Notes: generated from the sequence alone by a model not told the origin. A DNA stretch of 64,000 nt from Acinetobacter courvalinii (GCF_014635545.1 NZ_BMDA01000002.1:434001-498000), one strand, 5' to 3'. Shown: positions 49,235-59,664, counted from the stretch's first letter. Numbers and translations are program-made.

Positions 49235-49669
49235 CTAAGCTCTAGTGCAAGCAACACAGAGTGTGTTTACAGTCAGTGTAAAGGAGTTAAGTTCATACTG
49301 ATGTTTTTTAGATAAACTTTCGATCAGTTGCACTAAACTTCGTTCTTCCTTTTCTTGCAGTGTTTCTAAAGTAAAGATGGTCTTACAAGCGCTACAGATG
49401 AATCTTATGGCGCTATAACTTTTTTTAAAAGAGAAGGAGGCTTGGATATCCCCATCTTTATATCTTTGGATAATACCAACTTTCTCTAATTCTCTTAATA
49501 CATGATAGATACTCGAAATTTTAGCGCTGTTTTGATGGAATAATTTTTTTTGAATATCGGTTGCAGTTAATTCGATAGATGCGTCTTTTAATATGCGAAG
49601 AATTTTGATGCGTGGAATCGTTACCCGAAGTTTCTTGCTCTTTAAAATATCAATAACTTCTTTATCCAT
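49235..49669 (-). CDS. Fur-family regulator lacking the usual metal-sensing residues
   Basis: 144 residues. The N-terminal winged helix matches Fur proteins (LRVTIPRIKILRILKDA...LTATDIQKKLFHQNSAKISSIYHVLRELEKVGIIQRY). Both CxxC pairs of the structural zinc site are present (ICSACK near residue 92 and CVAC at the C-terminus). The His-rich stretch before the first CxxC (HHHDH in E. coli Fur) is replaced by SYSAIR, and NHSLYLYGHC by NSFTLTVNTLC. It may therefore not sense iron in the normal way. It neighbours piuC-piuA, an iron-uptake unit. Confidence 0.82.
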   Translation of the reverse strand: MDKEVIDILKSKKLRVTIPRIKILRILKDASIELTATDIQKKLFHQNSAKISSIYHVLRELEKVGIIQRYKDGDIQASFSFKKSYSAIRFICSACKTIFTLETLQEKEERSLVQLIESLSKKHQYELNSFTLTVNTLCVACTRA

Positions 49670-49906
49670 AATGTTCTGTATTACTCATCCTTTAGTAGCT
49701 CTTAATCTACTGTAATGCTTTTTTTAGTGCAAAAAATATGTTGGAGATAAAATTTAGCATGAAATTTATTTTTCTTAATTTTTTGATATTGAAGGGGTTT
49801 TATTAAATTTTTTTTTAATGCTCTAATATTTTTAGTCCTCTTTTGTATTAAATTTCAGTCTTTTAGGTTTAAATTTTAATATTATTTTATTGAGAGAAGT
49901 CTGAAT
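49670..49906. other. AT-rich intergenic DNA upstream of the Fur-family gene
   Basis: About 240 AT-rich bases with no gene seen; together with the inverted repeat it makes the 312-bp gap before piuC. It presumably holds the promoter of the Fur-family gene. Confidence 0.45.
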
Positions 49907-49972
49907 TGCTTTGGTGGGGATTTAGCAAGTAAGTGATAAAGGTGATAAATCTTTACCTCTACCACCAAAGCA
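49907..49972. other. 11-bp inverted repeat with 44-base loop
   Basis: TGCTTTGGTGG at 49907-49917 and CCACCAAAGCA at 49962-49972 are perfect complements between the Fur-family gene and the end of piuC. The loop is purine- and AT-rich. Possible 3' structure of the piuC transcript or a small RNA; no T run follows. Confidence 0.4.
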
Positions 49973-49981
49973 CGCCTTAGA

Positions 49982-50674
49982 TTATAGTTCAGACCACATC
50001 CGGATCAGATTGTGGTAAATATTAGTGAGTTTCATCACTTCTGGATAAGCATCGCCATGAGTTTTACGCAGTTCACGGATACTTTCATCTAAAGAGAAGA
50101 GCAGGTGGCGCTTGCTATCATCCCGAATCAGACTTTGGACCCAAAAGAATGATGCGAAACGGGTGCCCGAGTCAATACTACTGACTTCATGCAAACTGGT
50201 TGATGGATAAAGCACCACATCACCAGCGGGAAGTTTAATCTCATGGTAGCCATAGGTATCTTCGACCACCAGTTCGCCGCCTTCATATTCTTCTGGTTCG
50301 CTTAAGAACAGGGTGCAGGATAAATCGGTGCGGATTTGCTCGGATGTGCCACGAATCAGACGAATCGAATTATCGACATGAAAGCCAAAGCTTTCTGACT
50401 GATCATAACGATTGAACAGGGGCGGAATAATTTTATGAGGTAATGCTGCAGCCTGAAACAGTGGATGTTGCCAGATCGCTTTGATCACAATATCACTAAG
50501 CGCATGGGTCAGGGGATCTTGTTCTGAGAGCTGCTGATTTTGTTTCACTGAAGCAGAGAGGGTCCCCGCAGTCACTTTCCCACCCACCCAATTTGCATCT
50601 GCCATTAACTGGCGGAATTCTGCAACTTGTTGTTTGCTTAATACATTGGGAATATGATGGATCACGCTGAACAC
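49982..50674 (-). CDS. piuC: PiuC-type Fe(II)/2-oxoglutarate-dependent hydroxylase
   Basis: 230 residues of the PKHD hydroxylase family. The iron ligands are His and Asp in GFHVDNSIR near residues 97-99 and a distal His in STSLHEVSSI near residue 161. RFASFFWVQSLIRDDSKRHLLFSLDESIREL is typical of PiuC. It is usually found next to the PiuA siderophore receptor, as here, and is iron-regulated; its substrate is not established. A terminator hairpin lies between piuA and piuC, so read-through or a separate promoter is needed. Confidence 0.92.
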   Translation of the reverse strand: MFSVIHHIPNVLSKQQVAEFRQLMADANWVGGKVTAGTLSASVKQNQQLSEQDPLTHALSDIVIKAIWQHPLFQAAALPHKIIPPLFNRYDQSESFGFHVDNSIRLIRGTSEQIRTDLSCTLFLSEPEEYEGGELVVEDTYGYHEIKLPAGDVVLYPSTSLHEVSSIDSGTRFASFFWVQSLIRDDSKRHLLFSLDESIRELRKTHGDAYPEVMKLTNIYHNLIRMWSEL

Positions 50675-50698
50675 CTTTTGAATATTTATTGCATTTGT

Positions 50699-50726
50699 AA
50701 AAATAGCCTCATGACGAGGCTATTTT
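50699..50726 (-). terminator. Terminator hairpin between piuA and piuC
   Basis: AAAATAGCCTC-ATGAC-GAGGCTATTTT, 11-bp perfect stem, 45 bases past the piuA stop and 24 bases before piuC. Confidence 0.82.
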
Positions 50727-50771
50727 ATACGAACTCAGTTGAATGCCATAAAGTTATTATGGCGCTGTTGC

Positions 50772-53069
50772 TTAGTATTTAAAATTAACAGCAAGTACCG
50801 CGTTACGACCATTACCTTCGAATGCATAATGTGCAGCATGTGCGCTGGTAAAGTAACGTTTATCACCAATGTTATTCACGTTAAGTTGTAAATTCACATT
50901 TTTGTTTACATCGTATTTTGCCATTGCATTGTAGATGGTATAGGTTGGCAAGAATTTCGGTGCTGTCGTGTTTACAAACACTTGATCACGATATTCTGCG
51001 CCCGCACCTAGTGTTAAGTTCGGTAATACTTTATATGTTGACCATAAAGTTGCACTGTTTTTCGCAACGAATGGAAGTGGTTTACCTTCTTGAGCGACGG
51101 CGTTATAAGCTGCCTTAGTGATTTCGCTGTCCAGATAGCTATAACCTGCAGAAATATCCCATTTATTGGTAATTTTGCCGTTTAAGCTCACTTCAAATCC
51201 ATCTACTTTACTTTCACCCGCATTGGTGGTTGTGGTTGGATCAATTTGAATACGGGTATTTTGCTTTTCAGTACGGAAAATAGCTGCGGTTAAATTGGCA
51301 CGTTCATTAAACAGATCCCATTTGGTTCCGATTTCAAAAGTCCGTGCTTCTTCAGGTTTCAGGTTATTCACAATATCTGTCGTACCGAGTGCATTATCAC
51401 TGCTATCACCTTCAGCTAAAACACCGACTGGATTTGCTGAAGTCGCAAAACTTGCATAGATACTGCCTGCTTCAGTTGGCTTAAACACTAAACCGGCCTG
51501 ATAAGTAAAGAAGTCAGCATCACTTTCGTATTTAGTGCCTTTAGCTGTGGCAACTTTGGAATAGTCATAAGCGCCTTTATCTGTCGCATAGACATCTTTA
51601 TTATATTTCTTCTCGGTATCAAATTTGTCCCAACGAACACCTAAGTTAAGTAACCATTGTGGGTTAAACTCAATACTGTCGAGGGCATAAACAGAGGCAG
51701 TACGGCTACGTGTTGTTGATTGACCTTTGATACTGCCTAAACTGTCAGTAAAGCGACCATTGCCTGGATTATTTAAACCCGTACACCAGCCATTTGACGT
51801 AGCGGAAGCTGTGTCACAACCACTGACATTCGAAGCCAGAATAGTTGAAGTCGTTTGGCCAGCCGCATTGGTAAAGGTATGCATGCCCTGATCGGTATTT
51901 TGATAGCTCCACTCAGTACCTACATTAAATGAATGTTTAAATGCACCAGTGTTGAACTTGCCTCTTAAAGACAGCTGATCGCTATAGGCATCGGTATCCA
52001 GAATACGGCTTAAAGCACGGCGAGCAATTGTACCGCGATAAATATTGCCATTTGAGTCATCCGCATTGGTATAGACATAGTCCGACTTTGATTTGTTATA
52101 AGTCATCACATTTGACAAGGTCAGATCTTCATTGAAATCGTGTTCTAATTTGAAGGTACCAATGTGATTTTCACGTTTGTCAAAATCACGATCTTTCCAG
52201 CCATAGTAAGTGCCGGCTTTGACGCTTACTGGGCGACCATCACCTGGGTTAAGCGTTACACCCGCAGGAGCGCGTGTTGGATTATTAAATGGAATACCAG
52301 CATCTGGTTCGTCATTACTACGTAAATAGTAATAGCTGAATGTACCGCGTGTTGCTGTGTCTAAGCCAAAAGCAAGACTTGATGCGAGACCTGCACGAGC
52401 AAATTCTGCACCATTGTGTTGACCCGGTTTTTCATTTTCATGCCCCATCACTACAACACGACCTGCGATACCATTGCCGAAATCTTTATTGGCATCCAGC
52501 TGGATATGGCGATAGTTGTCGGTGCCCCCTTGAATGCTGCCCTGATATACATCACCCTGATGAGCCACTTTCGGGACAAGGTTAATGCTACCACCCACAC
52601 TGCCACCTCCACCGAGGGCAGAAGAAGAACCTTTAATGACTTCAACCTGTTCAATCGCGAACATGTCGCGGCTTTGTGAGGTGGTGTTACGTACGCCATC
52701 TACATAAATTGATGATTGACCACTATAACCACGAATATAGGGCATATCTGTAAATGGTGTACCCCCTTCACCCGCACCTAAAGTAATCCCTGGCTCGTAA
52801 CGAAGTGCTTCGAGTAAGGTATTAGAGTTGGTATCTTTGATCAGTTTTTGAGAAAGGATAGAGACTGATTTCGGAGTATCTTTAAGGGGTGCAACAAATT
52901 TTGCATTTGCAGAGTTATCAACCTTGAGGCTCTGTTCTTGTTCTGCATGCGTATGAATAGTTGGGAGTTGAACGGGTTGTTCTTGTGCAATCGCAGGCAC
53001 TGCAATAACCGAAAGTGATGATGCAATTGCAGAAGAGACAAGTTTCTTCCGTGATTTGATAAACGACAT
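50772..53069 (-). CDS. piuA: TonB-dependent catecholate siderophore receptor PiuA
   Basis: 765 residues. After a signal peptide (to about residue 28, AIAQEQ) and a TonB-box-like LPTIHTHAEQ comes the plug domain (LKDTPKSVSILSQKLIKDTNSNTLLEALRYEPGITLG; RDMFAIEQVEVIKGSSSALGGGGSVGGSINLVPK) and a 22-strand barrel ending in a terminal aromatic residue (VLAVNFKY). Close in pattern to PiuA/Fiu, which import ferric catecholates across the outer membrane using TonB energy. A Fur-box-like palindrome lies 34 bases upstream. Confidence 0.9.
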   Translation of the reverse strand: MSFIKSRKKLVSSAIASSLSVIAVPAIAQEQPVQLPTIHTHAEQEQSLKVDNSANAKFVAPLKDTPKSVSILSQKLIKDTNSNTLLEALRYEPGITLGAGEGGTPFTDMPYIRGYSGQSSIYVDGVRNTTSQSRDMFAIEQVEVIKGSSSALGGGGSVGGSINLVPKVAHQGDVYQGSIQGGTDNYRHIQLDANKDFGNGIAGRVVVMGHENEKPGQHNGAEFARAGLASSLAFGLDTATRGTFSYYYLRSNDEPDAGIPFNNPTRAPAGVTLNPGDGRPVSVKAGTYYGWKDRDFDKRENHIGTFKLEHDFNEDLTLSNVMTYNKSKSDYVYTNADDSNGNIYRGTIARRALSRILDTDAYSDQLSLRGKFNTGAFKHSFNVGTEWSYQNTDQGMHTFTNAAGQTTSTILASNVSGCDTASATSNGWCTGLNNPGNGRFTDSLGSIKGQSTTRSRTASVYALDSIEFNPQWLLNLGVRWDKFDTEKKYNKDVYATDKGAYDYSKVATAKGTKYESDADFFTYQAGLVFKPTEAGSIYASFATSANPVGVLAEGDSSDNALGTTDIVNNLKPEEARTFEIGTKWDLFNERANLTAAIFRTEKQNTRIQIDPTTTTNAGESKVDGFEVSLNGKITNKWDISAGYSYLDSEITKAAYNAVAQEGKPLPFVAKNSATLWSTYKVLPNLTLGAGAEYRDQVFVNTTAPKFLPTYTIYNAMAKYDVNKNVNLQLNVNNIGDKRYFTSAHAAHYAFEGNGRNAVLAVNFKY

Positions 53070-53102
53070 GAGACACGCCTAAACAGTATAAAAATTTATG
53101 CA

Positions 53103-53121
53103 AAGAATAATCATTCTTATT
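53103..53121. promoter_or_regulatory. Fur box upstream of piuA
   Basis: AAGAATAATCATTCTTATT contains inverted AAGAAT/ATTCTT arms and ATAATCATT, close to the Fur consensus (GATAATGATAATCATTATC). Iron repression of piuA is expected. Confidence 0.6.
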
Positions 53122-53529
53122 TCTATATGCATTTGTTTGGAATTGATTTTTCCAATTCCCTCAGCTTTTAATTATGGAAATATGAATGAAGTTTTGTTCT
53201 TAAATGTAGTTAATTTGTTGATTTTTTTCTTTAATCTATAAAAACGATTGTACATTAAGAGTTAATTTTTTATTTAGATTTAATTGTTTTTTCATTCGAA
53301 TGAAGTGAATTCTGTTTTTTCAATAGCCACTCAATATGAAAGCTTTTGAATATCAGCTTGTTATTTTTAATGGAAAAGTGAAGATGATCTGAACCTTGGG
53401 CTCTAAACAATATGCTCAAGGTTTAAAAGCGAAGACAGTAGAAATTTTAAAGTTTAATTTAAACTCTGAGTATAAAAAATTGTCCAAGCGATGACTTCAA
53501 AAAGCATGGTATGAGCGGGGGAAAAGTGT
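53122..53529. other. AT-rich intergenic DNA, no gene seen
   Basis: About 400 bases between the piuA control region and the terminator of the next receptor gene. I see no open frame of note or structured RNA. Confidence 0.5.
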
Positions 53530-53553
53530 AAAAAACCTGCATGTGCAGGTTTT
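53530..53553 (-). terminator. Rho-independent terminator
   Basis: AAAAACCTGCA-TG-TGCAGGTTTTT, strong perfect stem 24 bases past the second TonB-dependent receptor stop. Confidence 0.88.
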
Positions 53554-53576
53554 TTATATAGTGATGTATAGATTAC

Positions 53577-55751
53577 TTAGAAGTCGTAGGATACAGATAA
53601 CCAGTAGTTACGGCCTGCTAGATAAGTACCAGACATGCCTGAACTAATTTGCATATAGTCATAATAAGAGGCCGGATTACCATTGGCATCAATATATGAA
53701 CCATTGCTGCTAAAGTCTTTGTCGAGCAGGTTGTTCACTGAACCATTGAAACGCAATTGATCATTTACACGATAACTTGCACCTAAATTAAATAAGTTAT
53801 AACCCTTTAATTTATTGTTAGTTGCATTATAAATAATAGCGGCATCACCTGCGGTTTGCTCTGTATTGTAGCGCTTACGGTCTGATTTATATTCATGTTG
53901 TAACCATACATCAAATGCATCATTGATGTGCCAGGTTGAGGTCATATTAAATGCATTTTTAGGGACATTACTTAGATAAGAACCTTTGTTCTTACCTTTG
54001 GTAATTTCTGATTCCATATAGGTGTATGCAGCTTTAATGTCCCATTCAGGAATAATGCTGTATTTCAGACTGAGTTCAACACCTTTGGTTTCAGCTTCAT
54101 CTGCATTGATTTTTTGTGCAAATGTATCCTGAGTAATATGTGATCCATAGCTCACACAACCGGGTTGATTTGGATTTTTTTCAGAGAAACAGTTCAGTAA
54201 TTCAGGCCCTTCAGTAATCAGGTTCTTAATCTTATTAAAGAATGCTGTGGTGGTGAGGTCTAAATTACCGTTGTTATAGTTGAAGCCAAGTTCATAGTTG
54301 GTTGATTCTTCTGGTTTTAAGTTAGGAGAGCCAATGTTAAATGAGGTTCCTTGCCCACTAATACTTACAATACCATTGTGAAGGTCTTTTGCAGAAGGTG
54401 CTTTATAACCTGTGCTTACTCCACCTTTAATTGTAAGTTCGTCATTTGCATTCCAAACGAGGTAAGCGCGCGGGCTAAATTGACCACCGAAACCTGAGTG
54501 ATCCTCATAACGACCACCGAGCGTAAAGCCAAGGTTATCTAAGATGCGCCATTCATCTTCTGCATAGACAGAGAACGAGTCTTTTTTGAATGTTGCACCA
54601 AGACCAGCAATATCATCTGCAATTTTTGCTTCTTTATATTCAGCGCCAACGGTGAGTTTATGATCTGCAATTGGCATAACTACATGTGAGTCGGCAACAA
54701 AATCCGTATTTTTTAAGGTACGGTCCTGACCTGCTGCTGCATTCCCAGGGAAAGTATTTCTTGGAATGGTACGGCCAATTGTTTCTGTTTTAGTCTGGCT
54801 GACATAAGAGTTCCATTGACCAAAACTATAGTCACCATGGTGACCTGCAGCAATCTGATCTCGTTTGAATTCCAGCTCGTCTTTATAGCCATTGGCTCGT
54901 TCTGGTGTATCCAATGTACCTAAACGGTTATCATCATTTTTATAAGTTTGACTTGAGTGAAAACCATCTACCCAGAAGCTATTTTGATCATCCAATTTAA
55001 AGGATAATTTTCCACCGACATCATAAATATCTGCTTCACTTGGACGTGGGTCACGGCCTGAAGTGCCTGGAACCCGTTCTGACTTTTGGCGATCTAAATA
55101 TGAACCACGTAACTGGAAGCCTAGTTTGTCCTGAATAATTGGACCATTCACCACGACGCTGGTTTTCCATGAGTCGGCTTCGCCGCCATGTTCCATCACA
55201 TTGCCACTGACGGTGACATTACCATTCCATTCATTGCTAATTTTCTTGGTAATAATGTTAATGACACCACCCATCGCCTCGGAACCATAGCGCGTTGCCA
55301 TTGGTCCACGAATGACTTCAATCCGTTCAATTGAAGCGAGTGGAGGTAAAAAGCCATTTGCCGATTCGCCAAAACCATTTGGTGTCACATCAGAAGAAGT
55401 AGTTTGACGGCGACCATCAATCAGAATCAGGCTGTATTCATTGCCTAGGCCACGCATTTTAATATTTAAACCTGAGGTCTTTCCAATACCATCGCGGATA
55501 TCAATGCCTGGCACGTCCGAAAGTAGATCTGCAATACTGGTTGCATTTTTCTTTTCAATATCTTCTTTAGTCACTACGCTAATAGAAGCTGGTGCATTTT
55601 TAATATCTTGTTCGAAGCCAGAAGCTGATACCACAATGGTTGCGAGCTGGTGTGTATTGGTATTTTCAGGTGTTGTTGTATCAGCAAAAGCCGAAGTGGT
55701 CATTGCCCCAAGTAATGCAAAAGAAAGCGGGGATAAATTAAATTTACTCAT
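53577..55751 (-). CDS. TonB-dependent outer-membrane receptor (FepA/CirA-like)
   Basis: 724 residues: signal peptide (to about residue 23, TSAFA), TonB-box-like ATIVVSASG, plug domain (QDIKNAPASISVVTKEDIEKKNATSIADLLSDVPGIDIRDG; RIEVIRGPMATRYGSEAMGGVINIITKK) and a barrel ending in Phe (YWLSVSYDF). It resembles catecholate receptors of the FepA/CirA group; two Cys in LLNCFSEKNPNQPGCV would form an extracellular-loop disulfide. The exact siderophore is unknown. A Fur box lies 65 bases upstream. Not in an operon with piuA (507-bp gap, terminator between). Confidence 0.9.
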   Translation of the reverse strand: MSKFNLSPLSFALLGAMTTSAFADTTTPENTNTHQLATIVVSASGFEQDIKNAPASISVVTKEDIEKKNATSIADLLSDVPGIDIRDGIGKTSGLNIKMRGLGNEYSLILIDGRRQTTSSDVTPNGFGESANGFLPPLASIERIEVIRGPMATRYGSEAMGGVINIITKKISNEWNGNVTVSGNVMEHGGEADSWKTSVVVNGPIIQDKLGFQLRGSYLDRQKSERVPGTSGRDPRPSEADIYDVGGKLSFKLDDQNSFWVDGFHSSQTYKNDDNRLGTLDTPERANGYKDELEFKRDQIAAGHHGDYSFGQWNSYVSQTKTETIGRTIPRNTFPGNAAAGQDRTLKNTDFVADSHVVMPIADHKLTVGAEYKEAKIADDIAGLGATFKKDSFSVYAEDEWRILDNLGFTLGGRYEDHSGFGGQFSPRAYLVWNANDELTIKGGVSTGYKAPSAKDLHNGIVSISGQGTSFNIGSPNLKPEESTNYELGFNYNNGNLDLTTTAFFNKIKNLITEGPELLNCFSEKNPNQPGCVSYGSHITQDTFAQKINADEAETKGVELSLKYSIIPEWDIKAAYTYMESEITKGKNKGSYLSNVPKNAFNMTSTWHINDAFDVWLQHEYKSDRKRYNTEQTAGDAAIIYNATNNKLKGYNLFNLGASYRVNDQLRFNGSVNNLLDKDFSSNGSYIDANGNPASYYDYMQISSGMSGTYLAGRNYWLSVSYDF

Positions 55752-55815
55752 AACTAGAGTTCCAAAGCTGGACGAGAAAAAATAGAAAAGTGCTCAAAAT
55801 CAGTGCGAATTATAG

Positions 55816-55833
55816 TGATAATATTTATCATTA
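55816..55833. promoter_or_regulatory. Fur box upstream of the second TonB-dependent receptor
   Basis: TGATAATATTTATCATTA, a near-palindrome matching the GATAAT...ATTATC Fur pattern, 65-82 bases before the start codon. Confidence 0.7.
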
Positions 55834-55926
55834 ACAACAAAAAGTAACATTTAATTTAAGATTCATTTAAGAAAACTATGATTTCGAACAAAATGAAAAA
55901 TATATTTGCTTTTTTAGCTTCCGATT

Positions 55927-55954
55927 TTGTATATCCAGAAAGTTGTCATATAAT
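55927..55954 (+). promoter_or_regulatory. Promoter of tig
   Basis: TTGTAT (55927-55932), a 16-base spacer and a perfect TATAAT (55949-55954), 45 bases upstream of the tig start. Confidence 0.6.
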
Positions 55955-55999
55955 GTGGCACTTTAAAAATGTTACTACTAACTATATATCGAGGAAGCC

Positions 56000-57331
56000 A
56001 TGCAAGTAACGACTGAAGCGGTTTCGGGCGTTGCCCGTCGTTTAAATGTTTCTGTACCGACGAGCCGTGTTAACGAGCAGTTTGAAGCTCGCTTAAAACG
56101 CACTGCCAAAACTGTGAAGATCAACGGCTTCCGTCCAGGTAAAGTGCCTTTAAATGTTGTCCGCCGTGAATATGGTGCGGGCATTTATCAAGAAGTTGTG
56201 AATGACGTCATTCGTGACAGCGTATTCGAAGCAATTCAACAAGAAAAAATCAATGCAGTGGGTATGCCAAACATTGAGAAAGTTGAAAACAAAGATGATG
56301 CTTTAGTTTTTGAAGCAACTGTTGAAGTTTATCCAGAAGTAGAAGTAAAAACTTTTGCTGACTTGGAAGTTGAACGTAAATCATCAGAAATCAACGATAA
56401 AGACGTTGACGTGATGATCGAAAACTTGCAAAAACAACGTCAAACTTGGGCTGTAACCAAAGGTATGGCGAAGAAAGACATGCAAGTGACTTTCGACTTC
56501 GAAGGTACTGTTGATGGTGAGAAGTTTGAAGGCGGCGCTGCTGAAGACTTTAAACTTGTACTTGGTTCAGGTCGTATGATCCCAGGTTTTGAAGACGGTA
56601 TCGTTGGTATGAAAGCTGGCGAAGAAAAAGTTATCGATGTAACTTTCCCAGAAGACTACCAAGCTGAAAACTTGGCGGGTAAAGCGGCTCAATTCAAAAT
56701 CACTGTGAAGCAAGTTGAAAAACCAAAACTTCCAGAAATTGATGCTGAATTCTTGAAAATCTTTGGTTTAACTGAAGAAGAAGGCTTAGACAAGTTAAAA
56801 GCTGACGTTCGTAAGAATATGGAACGTGAAGTTCGCAACGGTCTTCGTAACCAAGTTAAACAAGCTGCATTTGATGCGCTTGTTGCTGCGAATGAAATCG
56901 AAGTTCCAGCATCTATGGTTGCTCAAGAAATTGACCGTCAACGTCAACAAATGATCCAGCAATTCACGCAACAGTTTGGTGCTCAAGGTGCAGGCGCATT
57001 TGACAGCAGCATGCTTCCAGATGAATTGTTCAAAGAGCAAGCTGAAAAATCAGTGAAGCTTGGCGTATTGGTAAGCAAGGTATTGGCTGATGCTAAACTT
57101 GAAGTTGACCAATCACGTGTTGATGCTTACATCGATGACATGGCTTCTTCTTATGAAGATCCAACTGAAGTGGTTGAATACTTCAAAAATGACAAACAAC
57201 AACGCGCTCAAATCGAAGCTGTTGTTTTAGAAGATCAAGTGGTTGATCACATCTTAGCTGCTGCTAAAGTAAAAGATGTTGCGATTAGCTACGAAGACTT
57301 ATTGAAAGAACAACAAGCTCGTCGTGGCTAA
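56000..57331 (+). CDS. tig: Trigger factor
   Basis: 443 residues. This ribosome-bound chaperone meets nascent chains at the exit tunnel. The ribosome-binding signature GFRPGKVP is near residue 43; the FKBP-type prolyl isomerase domain runs about residues 155-245 ([17 protein letters not shown]...[19 protein letters not shown]); the C-terminal chaperone arms follow. GAGG lies before the ATG. It is followed by clpP and clpX in the usual order, but with its own terminator. Confidence 0.97.
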   Translation: MQVTTEAVSGVARRLNVSVPTSRVNEQFEARLKRTAKTVKINGFRPGKVPLNVVRREYGAGIYQEVVNDVIRDSVFEAIQQEKINAVGMPNIEKVENKDDALVFEATVEVYPEVEVKTFADLEVERKSSEINDKDVDVMIENLQKQRQTWAVTKGMAKKDMQVTFDFEGTVDGEKFEGGAAEDFKLVLGSGRMIPGFEDGIVGMKAGEEKVIDVTFPEDYQAENLAGKAAQFKITVKQVEKPKLPEIDAEFLKIFGLTEEEGLDKLKADVRKNMEREVRNGLRNQVKQAAFDALVAANEIEVPASMVAQEIDRQRQQMIQQFTQQFGAQGAGAFDSSMLPDELFKEQAEKSVKLGVLVSKVLADAKLEVDQSRVDAYIDDMASSYEDPTEVVEYFKNDKQQRAQIEAVVLEDQVVDHILAAAKVKDVAISYEDLLKEQQARRG

Positions 57332-57352
57332 TCCTTCAAAAGTTGTTTAAAG

Positions 57353-57379
57353 AAAAAAGGCGCTTAATGCGCCTTTTTT
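57353..57379 (+). terminator. Rho-independent terminator of tig
   Basis: AAAAAAGGCGC-TTAAT-GCGCCTTTTTT, perfect 11-bp stem 22 bases past the stop. Confidence 0.92.
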
Positions 57380-57695
57380 CTTTAGCATTGAGCTGTATGT
57401 ATAAGGTAGAACGTTAAAAAAATGAATTGAGCAGTTATGGCTCTCATCTCGTTCTATTCTCTCGTATGCGAAATGCTGGGGAGCAGGGCTTGTAGAATTC
57501 GAAAATTTCTATCCTCGAAAGTATTGCTGCAAGTGCTTAAAAGCCTATGTTATGAAAGTGTTAATTTCTCGAAAAATTACCAGATTTTAGTCTAAATAAT
57601 CGAATATTTCAGATTGAACCTTTTGCAATTTCATCGATTATCCCTCATATTGTTGGCATAGATCGGGTCACAATAATTTAGGAATAAGTAAACAT
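57380..57695. other. Intergenic region upstream of clpP
   Basis: About 315 bases after the tig terminator, expected to hold the clpP-clpX promoter. I see no gene and no heat-shock consensus I would call with confidence. Confidence 0.45.
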
Positions 57696-58301
57696 ATGTA
57701 TGTTCCAACAATTGAAAATGCTTTAGTTCCTGTTGTCGTTGAACAATCCTCTCGTGGTGAGCGTTCATTCGATATTTTTTCACGTCTATTACGTGAGCGT
57801 GTTATTTTCTTAACGGGTGAAGTTGAAGATAACATGGCGAACTTAATCGTTGCGCAGATGTTATTTCTTGAAGCAGAAAATCCAGAAAAAGACATCCACC
57901 TTTATATCAATTCACCAGGTGGCTCAGTCACTGCGGGTATGGCGATTTATGACACCATGCAGTTTATTAAACCTGATGTTGTCACTTACTGCATGGGCCA
58001 AGCTGCATCAATGGGTGCATTCTTGTTAAATGCGGGTGCCAAAGGGAAACGTTACTGTCTGGAAAATGCACGTGTCATGATTCACCAGCCACTGGGCGGT
58101 TTCCGTGGTCAGGCCTCAGATATTGAAATTCACGCGCGTGAAATTCTATTCATTAAAGAACGTTTAAACCGCTTGATGGCCGAACATAGCGGCCAGGATT
58201 ATGAAACGGTTGCGCGTGACACAGATCGTGACAATTTCATGACTGCACAAGCAGCCAAAGAATATGGTTTAGTAGATGAAGTGCTAAGCAAACGTCCCTG
58301 A
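57696..58301 (+). CDS. clpP: ATP-dependent Clp protease proteolytic subunit
   Basis: 201 residues. The catalytic triad is visible: Ser105 in [12 protein letters not shown], His130 in MIHQPLGG and Asp179 in [32 protein letters not shown] is the signature strand. ClpP forms two stacked seven-subunit rings and degrades proteins fed by ClpX or ClpA. It is 39 bp upstream of clpX and surely co-transcribed. Confidence 0.98.
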   Translation: MYVPTIENALVPVVVEQSSRGERSFDIFSRLLRERVIFLTGEVEDNMANLIVAQMLFLEAENPEKDIHLYINSPGGSVTAGMAIYDTMQFIKPDVVTYCMGQAASMGAFLLNAGAKGKRYCLENARVMIHQPLGGFRGQASDIEIHAREILFIKERLNRLMAEHSGQDYETVARDTDRDNFMTAQAAKEYGLVDEVLSKRP

Positions 58302-58340
58302 TTTAGGACCTAAGTTTAAGATTTAAGTTGTGGAGTAAAT

Positions 58341-59651
58341 ATGTCCGAACATCCTCAAGGACAAAAACATTGTTCATTTTGTGGTAAGACGCAATCTGAA
58401 GTTGGAAAATTGATTGCTGGTGAGGACGCATATATTTGTAATGAGTGTGTGGATGTCTGCTTGGACCTGGTGCAAACCAGTCAACAAGTTGAAGCAGGTG
58501 ATTGGGCAACCAAGCCATTGCCAAAACCACACGAAATACGTGCTGCCTTGGATCAATATGTAATCGGGCAAGATGTTGCCAAGAAGACCTTATCTGTTGC
58601 GGTTTATAACCACTATAAGCGTTTGAAAGTGGGCCAGTCGAACCATGGGCATCAGGATATTGAAATTGCGAAAAGTAATATTCTGCTGATCGGCCCGACC
58701 GGTTCAGGTAAAACCTTACTGGCGCAAACGCTGGCACGTTTACTTGATGTACCGTTTGCGATGGCAGATGCAACCACCTTAACCGAAGCCGGTTATGTGG
58801 GTGAAGATGTTGAAAACATTGTGCAGAAGTTATTGCAAAAAGCAGATTACGATGTAGAGAAAGCGCAGAAAGGCATTATCTATATTGATGAGATTGATAA
58901 GATTACCCGTAAATCTGAAAATCCTTCAATTACCCGTGATGTGTCTGGCGAAGGCGTACAACAAGCATTATTAAAAATGATTGAAGGTACGGTTGCTTCT
59001 ATTCCGCCACAAGGTGGTCGTAAGCATCCACAGCAAGAATTCATCCAGATTGATACTGCCAATATCCTGTTTATTTGTGGTGGTGCATTCTCTGGGCTGG
59101 AAAAAATCGTACAGCAACGTCAAGAGAAGGGCGGAATCGGTTTTACCGCGGATGTGAAGAATAAAGATGACAGTAAAAAAGTCTCTGAATTGTTCCGTCA
59201 GGTTGAAGCAACGGATCTGGTTAAATTCGGTTTGATTCCTGAATTTATTGGTCGTTTGCCCGTGATTGCCACTTTAGAAGAGCTGGATGAAGAAGCATTG
59301 ATGCAGATTCTGACAGAGCCTAAAAATGCATTGACGCGTCAATACCAGTACCTGTTCACGATGGAAGATGTCGATCTGGTCTTTGATGAGTCTGCATTAC
59401 GTGCTGTTGCGAAGAAAGCGCTAGATCGTAACACCGGTGCACGTGGTCTGCGTTCAATTCTGGAAAATGTCTTGCTTGAAACTATGTATGACTTACCAAG
59501 TCGTACTGATGTCGGTACCGTGATTGTGGATGAAGCGGTTATTAATGGTACGGCGAAGCCAACCTTTAAGCCGGAACGTCTACCACAGACAGGTACACCC
59601 GAACTGATTGAAAAGAAGGATTTGAAGGTGGTCGATTCTAAATCGGCTTAA
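58341..59651 (+). CDS. clpX: Clp protease ATP-binding subunit ClpX
   Basis: 436 residues, the AAA+ unfoldase partner of ClpP. The N-terminal zinc finger has Cys11, Cys14, Cys33 and Cys36. Walker [16 protein letters not shown] is at about residues 117-131, Walker [11 protein letters not shown] near 180, the RKH substrate loop in [13 protein letters not shown] near 228, and the ClpP-docking IGF tripeptide in [10 protein letters not shown] near 265. Standard length. Confidence 0.98.
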   Translation: MSEHPQGQKHCSFCGKTQSEVGKLIAGEDAYICNECVDVCLDLVQTSQQVEAGDWATKPLPKPHEIRAALDQYVIGQDVAKKTLSVAVYNHYKRLKVGQSNHGHQDIEIAKSNILLIGPTGSGKTLLAQTLARLLDVPFAMADATTLTEAGYVGEDVENIVQKLLQKADYDVEKAQKGIIYIDEIDKITRKSENPSITRDVSGEGVQQALLKMIEGTVASIPPQGGRKHPQQEFIQIDTANILFICGGAFSGLEKIVQQRQEKGGIGFTADVKNKDDSKKVSELFRQVEATDLVKFGLIPEFIGRLPVIATLEELDEEALMQILTEPKNALTRQYQYLFTMEDVDLVFDESALRAVAKKALDRNTGARGLRSILENVLLETMYDLPSRTDVGTVIVDEAVINGTAKPTFKPERLPQTGTPELIEKKDLKVVDSKSA

Positions 59652-59664
59652 TCTCGTCCATCCG

